Positions 26,052 to 32,910 of a DNA stretch of 43,443 bases are shown piece after piece (position 1 is the first letter of the stretch; the number at the start of each line of letters is the position of its first letter). Position numbers and translations under genes: made by a program. This DNA comes from Candidatus Kuenenia stuttgartensis. Lineage in GTDB: Bacteria; Planctomycetota; Planctomycetia; Pirellulales; UBA1268. Where the stretch lies: NCBI GenBank assembly GCA_945865325.1, contig CAMBFA010000008.1, forward strand, positions 1-43,443. Reading direction: 5' to 3'. The notes beneath the pieces are model-generated. The model did not search any database and was not told the DNA's origin. It was given only the letters and a program-made list of their open reading frames with translations.

Positions 26052-27440
26052 GTGCCCGCCCGTCGCCCCCGCCTCATCGCGATCCTCGCCGCCGTGGCGC
26101 TACTTGGGGCCGCGCGCGCGGCCGATCCCCCCGGCGCCGACTTCGCCGCGGCGAAGCGCGACGCCCAGTCGGCCGTGAAGTCGAGCCAGCCGGCCAAGCG
26201 GCAGGGGGCATTTGAGCCGCTGGTGGCATTCCAGACCGTGGAATCGGTCGACACGATCATCCGCCTCGGCCTGAAGGCCAAGGACGAGCCGACCCGTTCC
26301 GCCGCCCGTCGGGCCCTCGCGGGCCTGGCCGGGAAGCCGGCTGCGCCCCGCGCTGGAGATCAGCCCGTCGATCCCGCTGGCCCTTCATCGGCCGCCGACA
26401 TCCGCCGTCATCTCCACGATCTCCTCGACCGCGAGCTCAAGGGCAAAGCCCCCCCCGGCCCCGTCGCCATCGGCCTCGCCGCGGCGCTCCTTGCCACCGA
26501 GGATCCAGGCGCCCCGGAAAGCCTGTTTTTGATGCTCGACAGCGGCAACGTCGCGAAGGCCGCGCCGCTCTGCTGGGGGGTCGCCACCGCGGCAGCCAGT
26601 GACGGCGACGATGGCGTCGCGCTCCTCCGCTCCCTGTCCGAGCTGCAATTCTTCGCTGCCGACTTCTCCTTCCGGCGCGGCGTTGTCCGTGGCCTGATCA
26701 ATCTCCATGCCCCGGCCTCGGTCGTGGCGCTGGTCGATCTCCTCGACACGCTCCACGGCGAGGTCCGGGCCGACATCGCCGGCTACCTCGCCGCGATCAG
26801 CGGCAAAAATCACGGCGTCGACGCCGATGCCTGGCGGGCCTGGTGGGAGAGCGAAGGGGGCGATTTTGAGTTTCCACCACGGGCTCCGTTTTATCCGGCG
26901 CTGACGGTGGCCCCAGGGAATGCCGGCAATGCCTACTACGAGATCCCGGTTTACGCCGACCGGATCGTGTTCGTGATCGACACCTCCTCGAGCATGGAAG
27001 GGGAGCGGATGGAGACGGCGAAGCGCGAGCTCGTCTCGGCGATCCACACCCTCGATCCTCTCGTCGCCTTCACCGTGATCTCCTTCAGCGACGCCGCCCG
27101 CGCCTGGCAGCCGCAGCTCGTCGCCGCCGGCGACGACGCGAAGCGGTCGGCCGCAGCCTACGTCAGCGCCCTGACCGCCGCGGGGAAGACCGCCTCGTTC
27201 GACGCCCTCGACGCTGCCTTCCGCTACGACGCCGAGGCGATCTTCTTTCTTTCCGACGGCGAGCCGACGGCGGGGCGGATGGTGAACCCGGCCCAGATCA
27301 TTCGCTTCGTTGCCGAGGCGAATAAAAACCGGCGACTCTCCCTTCACACGATCGGGATCATGCCCGACAACGGCCTGGCCCAGTTTCTTCAGGTTCTCGC
27401 CGCCGCCAACAATGGCGTTTACCGGCACGTTGCCGACTGA
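26052..27440 (+). CDS. Exported VWA-domain protein
   Basis: The 462-residue protein starts at GTG 26052; a TTG at 26046 overlaps the upstream TGA and is also possible. An N-terminal signal (PRLIAILAAVALLGAARAADPPG) precedes a helical, HEAT-like region to about residue 280. A VWA domain starts near 300: DRIVFVIDTSSSMEGERM carries the DxSxS MIDAS motif, SFSDAARAW follows, and AIFFLSDGEPTAGRMV carries the later MIDAS acidic residue. The protein is probably secreted or periplasmic and may bind a metal-dependent ligand. Family members are often chaperone- or adhesion-like. It follows the ceramidase-like gene with no space between. Confidence 0.9.
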   Translation: MPARRPRLIAILAAVALLGAARAADPPGADFAAAKRDAQSAVKSSQPAKRQGAFEPLVAFQTVESVDTIIRLGLKAKDEPTRSAARRALAGLAGKPAAPRAGDQPVDPAGPSSAADIRRHLHDLLDRELKGKAPPGPVAIGLAAALLATEDPGAPESLFLMLDSGNVAKAAPLCWGVATAAASDGDDGVALLRSLSELQFFAADFSFRRGVVRGLINLHAPASVVALVDLLDTLHGEVRADIAGYLAAISGKNHGVDADAWRAWWESEGGDFEFPPRAPFYPALTVAPGNAGNAYYEIPVYADRIVFVIDTSSSMEGERMETAKRELVSAIHTLDPLVAFTVISFSDAARAWQPQLVAAGDDAKRSAAAYVSALTAAGKTASFDALDAAFRYDAEAIFFLSDGEPTAGRMVNPAQIIRFVAEANKNRRLSLHTIGIMPDNGLAQFLQVLAAANNGVYRHVAD

Positions 27441-27482
27441 CCCTCGACCGCATCGATCGAACCGACCCGACCCCCCTTTTTT

Positions 27483-27547
27483 CGACCCACAGTCTCGACC
27501 CACAGTCTCGACCCACAGTCTCGACCTACAGTCTTGCCCCACAGTCC
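27483..27547. repeat. Five 13-bp tandem repeats upstream of the Gfo/Idh/MocA gene
   Basis: The unit CGACCCACAGTCT is perfect in copies 1-3 (27483-27521). Copy 4 differs by one base, and copy 5 (27535-27547) by a few. The array lies 44 bp before the ATG of the oxidoreductase and within the 151-bp gap after the VWA gene. Nothing else stands out in that gap apart from the AGGAG before the ATG. Confidence 0.93.
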
Positions 27548-27591
27548 ATTTTTCGCTTCATCCACAGACCAGTCCTCCGCAGGAGTCTTCC

Positions 27592-28929
27592 ATGCCCCCG
27601 TTCTCCCGTCGCAGCTTCCTCCGCCACGCCACGCTCACCGGCATCACCCTCCCGCTGGCCTCGTTCTCAGGCGTCGGCCGGGCGGCCGCCAACGACAAGC
27701 TCCGTCTGGCCGGAATCGGCGTCGGCGGCATGGGGGGGGCCGATCTCGCCTCCCTCTCCTCCCATCCGCACGTCGAGGTGGTGGCGCTGTGTGACGTCGA
27801 CTCTGGCAACCTCGCCGCCGCCGGTGAGATCCACAAGGGGGCAACGCGGTTCGCCGACTTCCGGAAGATGTTCGACGAGCTCGCCGGCTCGATCGACGCC
27901 GTCCATGTCTCTACCCCCGACCACACCCACGCCCCGGCGGCGATGACGGCCCTCAACCACGGCAAGCATGTCTACTGCCAAAAACCCCTCACGCACGATG
28001 TTCACGAATCCCGTCAGCTGCGGGCCATCGCCGCGGCCCATCCCGCACTCGTCACGCAGATGGGCACGCAGATCCACTCCAACACGCAGTACCGCACCGC
28101 CGTGAAGCTCGTGCAGAGCGGGATCATCGGCAAGGTCCGCGAAGCGCACTCATGGAGCAGCAAGACCTGGGGCTACGACGGCCCGAAGCCAGCCTCGGGG
28201 CCGCAGCCTGCCAACCTCGACTGGAACCTGTGGCTCGGCACGGCGGCCGAGCGCCTCTACTGCCCCGATCAATACCACCCCGGCAACTGGCGGCGTTGGT
28301 ACGACTTCGGCGGCGGCACAATGGGCGACATGGCGATCCACATCCTCGATCCGGTCTTCAGCGCCCTCCAGCTCGGCCCGGCCCGATCGCTCCTCTCCAG
28401 GAGCTCGGCGGCGCCTGCCGAATCGTTCGGGATGCAGAACGAAACCCGCTTCACCTTCCCGGCGGGAAAGTACACGACCGACGGCTTCGTGCTGACCTGG
28501 TACGACGGCGGGAAGATGCCCGACACGTCGATGTGGCCGCTGGATGGCGCCGATGGCACGCGGATGATGCTCCCCGATCAGGGCTCGATCTTCCTCGGCG
28601 AGAAGGGGGCAATCCTCCTGCCGCACGTGGCAATGCCGACGCTCCTCCCCCTCAAGGACTTCGCCGACACGAAGATCGAGGCCGCCCCGGACGGCAACCA
28701 TTACCACCTCTTCGTCGACGCCTGCCTCGGCGGCGCCCCGACGACCTGCGGCTTCGACTACGCCGGCCCCCTCACCGAGACCGTCCTTCTCGGCACACTC
28801 GCCAACCGCTTCCCCGGCGACGAGCTCCGCTGGCAGTCGGAGGCGATGACGATCCCCAACCACGACAAGGCCAACGCCCTCGTGCGCCGCCACTACCGGA
28901 AGGGGTTTGAGGTCGACAATCTGTCGTGA
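27592..28929 (+). CDS. Tat-exported Gfo/Idh/MocA-family oxidoreductase
   Basis: The 445-residue protein starts at ATG 27592 with AGGAG 6 bases upstream. A twin-arginine signal is present (RRSFLRHATLTGITLPLASF, cleavage after AA). The Rossmann fold starts KLRLAGIGVGGMGGADLAS, followed by VVALCDVD, VHVSTPDHTHAPAAM and KHVYCQKPLTHD. The usual EKP motif is QKP here, as is common in planctomycete homologues. The C-terminal domain includes QMGTQIHSNTQYRTAVKLV and GGGTMGDMAIHILDP, and it carries the likely substrate pocket. These exported NAD(P)-type enzymes act on sugars or sugar acids; the substrate is unknown. Its stop lies 13 bp from the stop of the convergent methyltransferase. Confidence 0.96.
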   Translation: MPPFSRRSFLRHATLTGITLPLASFSGVGRAAANDKLRLAGIGVGGMGGADLASLSSHPHVEVVALCDVDSGNLAAAGEIHKGATRFADFRKMFDELAGSIDAVHVSTPDHTHAPAAMTALNHGKHVYCQKPLTHDVHESRQLRAIAAAHPALVTQMGTQIHSNTQYRTAVKLVQSGIIGKVREAHSWSSKTWGYDGPKPASGPQPANLDWNLWLGTAAERLYCPDQYHPGNWRRWYDFGGGTMGDMAIHILDPVFSALQLGPARSLLSRSSAAPAESFGMQNETRFTFPAGKYTTDGFVLTWYDGGKMPDTSMWPLDGADGTRMMLPDQGSIFLGEKGAILLPHVAMPTLLPLKDFADTKIEAAPDGNHYHLFVDACLGGAPTTCGFDYAGPLTETVLLGTLANRFPGDELRWQSEAMTIPNHDKANALVRRHYRKGFEVDNLS

Positions 28930-28942
28930 GCCGCTCTCGGCC

Positions 28943-29671
28943 CTACCGCGCGGTCTTGCGTCCCACGAAGCGGTAGTAGGGGGCCCGCAGAAAGGGAACG
29001 TACGGGAGCTTCGCCATGCCTTCGTCGAGCGAGACGCGCTCGAAGTGGCGCGTCAGATAGGCGAGGTGATCGGGGCTAGGGTGGACGTTGTCGGTCGAGA
29101 ACCAGATCGGGATCAGCGAGCGCGTCAGCCACGAATGACGCGTGCGCCCCTCGGGGACATACTTCCGCGAGACATGAAAATCGACGACGCCGATCGTGCC
29201 GCCGTCGCGCAGAATCGTCTTCGCCTGATCGATGGCGGCAAACCAGTCGGGGATCATCGTCAGCGAGTAGGAGCAGGTTAAGAGGTCGACCGGCTCCGGT
29301 GGCTGAAACGTCGTCGCGTCGGCCACGACCGTCTCGACATTCGTCCACCCGCGTGCCTCGATCCTCCGCCGGCACTCCTCGAGGAGCGGCTCGCAGAGAT
29401 CGACGACATAGACCTTGCGGCACTTGGATAGCCACGGTGCGGCGTCGAGATTCGCCCCCGTCCCGCCCCCCAGATCGACCCACACGCTCCCCTCGGCCGG
29501 CGCGAGGCTGGCAAGCAATTCCCGTCGCCCCTTCAGCAACCGCTCGCGGAAGCCGTCGTAGTCGGCCGCCTGCCCCTCGTAAAAACTCTTCAGCCGGTCG
29601 GCATGCGTCGCCCCTTTGATCGGGGTGAAGAGCATGTGCCAGAGAACGCGCAGATCAGACGAAATCGACAT
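28943..29671 (-). CDS. SAM-dependent methyltransferase, BtaB-like
   Basis: The 242-residue class I methyltransferase begins after an N-terminal helix (FTPIKGATHADRLKSFYEGQ). It has VWVDLGGGTGANLDAAPWL (SAM-binding motif I), VYVVDLCEPLLEECRR (motif post-I), VVADATTFQPPEPVDLLTCSYSLTMIP, and ILRDGGTIGVVDFHVSRKYVPEG. The FYEGQAADYDGFRERLLKGR and DFHVSRKYVP phrases resemble BtaB, which makes the head group of betaine lipids together with BtaA (DUF3419). BtaA is not next to it, so a betaine-lipid role is an inference. A 113-bp gap separates it from the PQQ-like gene, in the same direction. Confidence 0.9.
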   Translation of the reverse strand: MSISSDLRVLWHMLFTPIKGATHADRLKSFYEGQAADYDGFRERLLKGRRELLASLAPAEGSVWVDLGGGTGANLDAAPWLSKCRKVYVVDLCEPLLEECRRRIEARGWTNVETVVADATTFQPPEPVDLLTCSYSLTMIPDWFAAIDQAKTILRDGGTIGVVDFHVSRKYVPEGRTRHSWLTRSLIPIWFSTDNVHPSPDHLAYLTRHFERVSLDEGMAKLPYVPFLRAPYYRFVGRKTAR

Positions 29672-29784
29672 CGGGAAACCTCGGGCTTGGGCTGATTCGA
29701 TCTGGTCAGCCTACCGCGTCGCGGCCGCATCGGGCAGGGAAGCTTTCCTCCCGGCGGCCCGCGGCGGGGCAGGGGAGGGCACCG

Positions 29785-31128
29785 TCACTTCCCGACATCG
29801 AGGCTGACGAGTGTCTTGTCGTCGCGCAGATAGAGCCGGCCGCCGGCGAGGGCTGGGAGGGCCCGGACGCTCCCGGTCAGTGGGCGGGCCGACGCGAGGA
29901 TCTCGGGGCCCCTGGGCGAGGCCTTCACGAGCTTCACGCTCCCGTCATTGCGCACGACGATGAGCTTCCCATCGGCCGCCACGAGCGTTCCATAGCCAAA
30001 CCCCTTTTCAACCCAGGCGACCTTGCCGGTGGCCACGTCGACGCACTTCAGATCGCCCGGCGGTCCATCCTCGCGGCCGTCGAGGGCGTAGGCATGCGTG
30101 CCAACGACGACCGGCGTGCAGTACTGCGTGGCGAGGCTGTCGGCGCCGTCCCAAACCGGCTTCACTCCTCGGCTGTCGATCGCCGCATAGACCGAGCCGA
30201 TCCCGTACGACGCCGTGACGAGAAGGTGACCGGCCTCCCCCAGCACCGGCGTGGCGGCGTTCACCGTCGGCCCGCGCATCCCGAAGGGAAAGCTCCAGGC
30301 GACCTTCCCGGTGGCCGGGTCGAGGAGGAGGCACTGGTAGCGCGTCACCATCGCCACCCGCAGCGCGCCATCAACATCGATCGCGACCGGCGCGGCGTAG
30401 CTGGCCGGCTCCGCGGTCGCTGTCCACGCCGGCTCCCCGGAATCGAGGCGGAAGGCAACCACGCCGCAGTCGGCCTTCTTCCCGGCGACCTTCGTCCCCC
30501 CGACGTTGACGATCACGTTCCCGCCGACCACGACCGGCGTGCTGCCGGCGCCAAAATAGCCTTCCTGGGCGGCATACTCCTCGTGCGTCCGCCGCTGCCA
30601 GAGTTGCCTGCCAGTCGCCGCGTCGTGGGCCGAGAGGACCCCCTGCGCGCCATACGTGATCACGGTGCCGTCAGAGACCACCGGCACGCAGAGCGGGCCG
30701 TCTCCTCCTCCCACCTGCGGTCGGAAGCTCGTGGCATACCCCGCGGCCCAGAGCGTCTCGCCGGTGGCGGCATCGAGAGCTTCGACGACTTCCTTCGCCC
30801 CCTGCCGGTGAAACAGAAACGCCCGCCCTGCGGTGACGGCAATCCCGGCGTAGCCGCTCCCGACTGCCTTCTTCCAGGCGACTTTGGGCCCGTCGGCCGG
30901 CCAGGCGTCGGCGAGGCGTTCGTCGGCGGCCGCCCGGCCACTGCGGTCGGGCCCGAGGATCTGTGGCCAGTCGCCGGCACTTGCGGTCCACGCGGGGGCT
31001 GCGGCAAACAGCGTAAGCGCGAGCAAACACCGGGCGGGGGTAGTTCGCCCCCGGCTCCGGACCGTATCCTTGCGGTCGCGGCGGGGGTGGGTGGCGGCAG
31101 GAACAGCTTCAGCGGAGTGCCTTGGCAT
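29785..31128 (-). CDS. PQQ-like beta-propeller protein (minus-strand member of a divergent pair)
   Basis: The 447-residue protein starts at ATG 31128; an in-frame GTG at 31137 would add three residues. A basic N-terminus is followed by a hydrophobic stretch (CLLALTLFAAAPAWTASAGDW), read as a signal peptide. The rest is a string of PQQ/Trp-docking-type blades: YAGIAVTAGRAFLFH, EVVEALDAATGETLWAAGY, VLSAHDAATGRQLWQRRT, LLLDPATGKVAWSFPFG and KCVDVATGKVAWVEKG. PQQ-like repeats here are a fold signature; no catalytic calcium or PQQ-binding residues are obvious. It may be an extracellular scaffold or dehydrogenase-like protein. No start codon lies between 31128 and the signal peptide, so the start cannot move far. 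Confidence 0.92.
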   Translation of the reverse strand: MPRHSAEAVPAATHPRRDRKDTVRSRGRTTPARCLLALTLFAAAPAWTASAGDWPQILGPDRSGRAAADERLADAWPADGPKVAWKKAVGSGYAGIAVTAGRAFLFHRQGAKEVVEALDAATGETLWAAGYATSFRPQVGGGDGPLCVPVVSDGTVITYGAQGVLSAHDAATGRQLWQRRTHEEYAAQEGYFGAGSTPVVVGGNVIVNVGGTKVAGKKADCGVVAFRLDSGEPAWTATAEPASYAAPVAIDVDGALRVAMVTRYQCLLLDPATGKVAWSFPFGMRGPTVNAATPVLGEAGHLLVTASYGIGSVYAAIDSRGVKPVWDGADSLATQYCTPVVVGTHAYALDGREDGPPGDLKCVDVATGKVAWVEKGFGYGTLVAADGKLIVVRNDGSVKLVKASPRGPEILASARPLTGSVRALPALAGGRLYLRDDKTLVSLDVGK

Positions 31129-32464
31129 GCGTTTCACGTTTCCAAAAGGGAAAACCGGTGAGAAAACCGGTGAGAAAACCGGTGGGAAAACCGGGGGGAA
31201 AACCGGGGGGCGTCATCTCGGCGGCTGCGTCGTCGCCAGCCTGCTCGTGGCGTGCGGTGGCCTCTTGGCAGCCGCCGACACGCCGTGGAACGGCTTCCGG
31301 GGACCAACCGGCGATGGAGTGTCGCACGAAACAAACCTCCCCGTCGAGTGGAGCGAAGAGCAGGGGGTCGCCTGGAAGACGCCTGTCCCGGGCAAGGCCT
31401 GGTCGAGCCCGGTGATCGCCGCCGGCACCGTCTGGATGACCAATGCCACCGAGGATGGGAAGCGGCTCTCGGCGGTCGCCGTCGACTGCACGACCGGCAA
31501 GGTCGTCCACGACATCACTCTCTTCGAGTTCGCCGAGCCGGCCTTCTGCCATGCCTTCAACAGCCCCGCCTCCTGCACACCGGTCCTCGAGGGGCAGATC
31601 CTCTACGCCCATTTCGGCAGCTCCGGCACCGCCGCGGTCGACACCGAAACTGGCAAAATCCTCTGGAAGCAGGAGACGCTCCGCTGCGACCACCACCGCG
31701 GCCCCGGGTCGTCGCCGATCATCCATGGCGATTTTTTCATAGTCCCCTTCGATGGCTTCGACGTGCAGTATGTCGTTGCCCTCGACAAGCACACTGGCGC
31801 CATTGTCTGGAAGCACGACCGCAACATCGACTACGGCACCGACGACGGCGACGCCAAGAAGGCCTATGGCACCGGAAGCGTGATCGAGGTCGACGGCCGC
31901 GCGCAGGTGATCATTCCCAGCGCCGGCGCCACGATCGCCTACGATCCCGTCACCGGCGTCGAGATCTGGCGCGTGAAGCATGGCGGAATGAACGCCTCGG
32001 CCCGGCCGCTCTACCGTGACGGTCTTGTTTATCTCAATACCGCCGCCGGCGGTATGAAGCTCCTCGCTGTCCATCCCGACGGCACGGGCGACGTCACCGG
32101 CTCGAAGATCGCCTGGACGAGCGCCCAGGGCTCGGGCACGCGCTCGAGCCAGCTCCTTTTGGGCGACCGGCTGTTCATTGTCGGCGATGCCGGCACGGCG
32201 ACCGCGCTCGACGCCGCCACCGGCAAGGCCGTTTGGCAGAAGCGGCTCGGCGGCGAGTTTTCCTCCTCACCGGTCGTCGCCGACGGGAAGATCTACTGCC
32301 CTGATCAAGATGGCCAAACGACGGTCCTCTCCGCCACCGAGCCCTACGACGTCCTTGCCACCAATAAACTCGCCGACGGCTGCATGGCCTCCCCGGCAGT
32401 CTATGGAAGCGCCCTCTACCTGCGGACAAAGACGCATCTCTACAAGCTCGTCGCCGGGAAGTGA
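31127..32464 (+). CDS. PQQ-like beta-propeller protein (plus-strand member of a divergent pair)
   Basis: The 445-residue protein starts at ATG 31127, which shares bases with the minus-strand ATG at 31128. Its N-terminus is unusual: MRFTFPKG is followed by five Lys-Thr-Gly-Glu/Gly repeats and then a hydrophobic signal-like stretch (GGCVVASLLVACGGLLAAADTPW). Blades include SSPVIAAGTVWMTNATEDG, GTAAVDTETGKILWKQETL, VVALDKHTGAIVWKHD, TIAYDPVTGVEIWRV, ATALDAATGKAVWQKRL and SSPVVADGKIYCPD. It is a paralogue in fold of its divergent neighbour. Candidate downstream starts fall inside the signal sequence, so ATG 31127 is preferred. Enzymatic function is not evident. Confidence 0.92.
   Translation: MRFTFPKGKTGEKTGEKTGGKTGGKTGGRHLGGCVVASLLVACGGLLAAADTPWNGFRGPTGDGVSHETNLPVEWSEEQGVAWKTPVPGKAWSSPVIAAGTVWMTNATEDGKRLSAVAVDCTTGKVVHDITLFEFAEPAFCHAFNSPASCTPVLEGQILYAHFGSSGTAAVDTETGKILWKQETLRCDHHRGPGSSPIIHGDFFIVPFDGFDVQYVVALDKHTGAIVWKHDRNIDYGTDDGDAKKAYGTGSVIEVDGRAQVIIPSAGATIAYDPVTGVEIWRVKHGGMNASARPLYRDGLVYLNTAAGGMKLLAVHPDGTGDVTGSKIAWTSAQGSGTRSSQLLLGDRLFIVGDAGTATALDAATGKAVWQKRLGGEFSSSPVVADGKIYCPDQDGQTTVLSATEPYDVLATNKLADGCMASPAVYGSALYLRTKTHLYKLVAGK
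31151..31210 (+). repeat. Five 12-bp tandem repeats inside the N-terminus of the PQQ-like gene
   Basis: The unit AAAACCGGTGAG appears perfectly twice (31151-31174), then as AAAACCGGTGGG (31175-31186) and twice as AAAACCGGGGGG (31187-31210). Because 12 is a multiple of three, it encodes KTGE, KTGE, KTGG, KTGG, KTGG just before the signal peptide. Copy number may vary between strains. Confidence 0.95.
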
Positions 32465-32780
32465 CCGGCCGGTTGGCCGCGAACCATTCCCCGTGGCCCT
32501 CGGCGATCGTGGTTTCCCCCAGCTCCTCCTCCAGCCAACTCCCGGGGCGCCTGAATCGCTTCCATACACCGAAAAGCAGGGATGCCCGGTGGGCCTCGGA
32601 CCTAGAGTTGGTTCATCGGCGGGGCCGGCAAAAGTTTCGTCGTTTCTGGGGAGGACCCTCGTCACTCCTCAAGCGTTCGCCGATCCCCGCCTCGCCTGCG
32701 CGTTGTCAAGAAATCGCGCCGTTTGACGCTCGCTGGCGAGGGGTCGCCCGTGTTCCGGCCCAGATTTGGTGTCCGAAAAA

Positions 32781-32838
32781 GGTGCCAGCCACCAAAATTG
32801 GAGAACCTGGCAGCTTGCCTGGATTTGGTGGCTGGCAC
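32781..32838 (+). repeat. REP-like hairpin element, copy 1
   Basis: A 58-bp element begins GGTGCCAGCCACCAAAAT and ends ATTTGGTGGCTGGCAC, so the ends are inverted repeats of about 17 bp with one mismatch at the tip. The interior holds CCTGGCAGCTTGCC, which can form a smaller stem (GGCA-GCT-TGCC). The element is nearly identical to the copy at 35134-35191, the only clear differences being TG versus CA before the right arm and the last base. A 14-base match to the right half (GCCCAGATTTGGTG) lies at 32759-32772, suggesting a remnant of another copy. Confidence 0.85.
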
Positions 32839-32857
32839 ATTTTTCTGGCACATTTTT
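32832..32857 (+). repeat. 13-bp tandem duplication next to the hairpin element
   Basis: CTGGCACATTTTT occurs at 32832-32844 and again at 32845-32857. It duplicates the outer end of the right arm together with its T-run. Confidence 0.9.
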
Positions 32858-32910
32858 CTCACCGCCCTAGACTAGGCAGCTACTAGCCCAGTCGGGGAGG
32901 GAGTGGACCG

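Larger units (their letters stand above)
32465..32910. other. 446-bp intergenic region before the M48 gene
   Basis: The stretch holds a full hairpin element at 32781-32838 and fragments of the same element at 32759-32772 and 32845-32852. A short palindrome CCTAG-A-CTAGG lies at 32866-32876, 35 bp before the M48 ATG. I see no tRNA-like fold and no convincing promoter, though a TTGACG occurs at 32723-32728 without a good -10. The first ~270 bp shows nothing I can name. Confidence 0.5.

Noticed and set aside
27483-27547. CRISPR array
   Set aside because: The 13-bp repeats are in direct tandem without spacers, so this is a simple repeat.
32723-32728. TTGACG in the 446-bp gap before the M48 gene
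   Set aside because: No plausible -10 lies 16-18 bp downstream.
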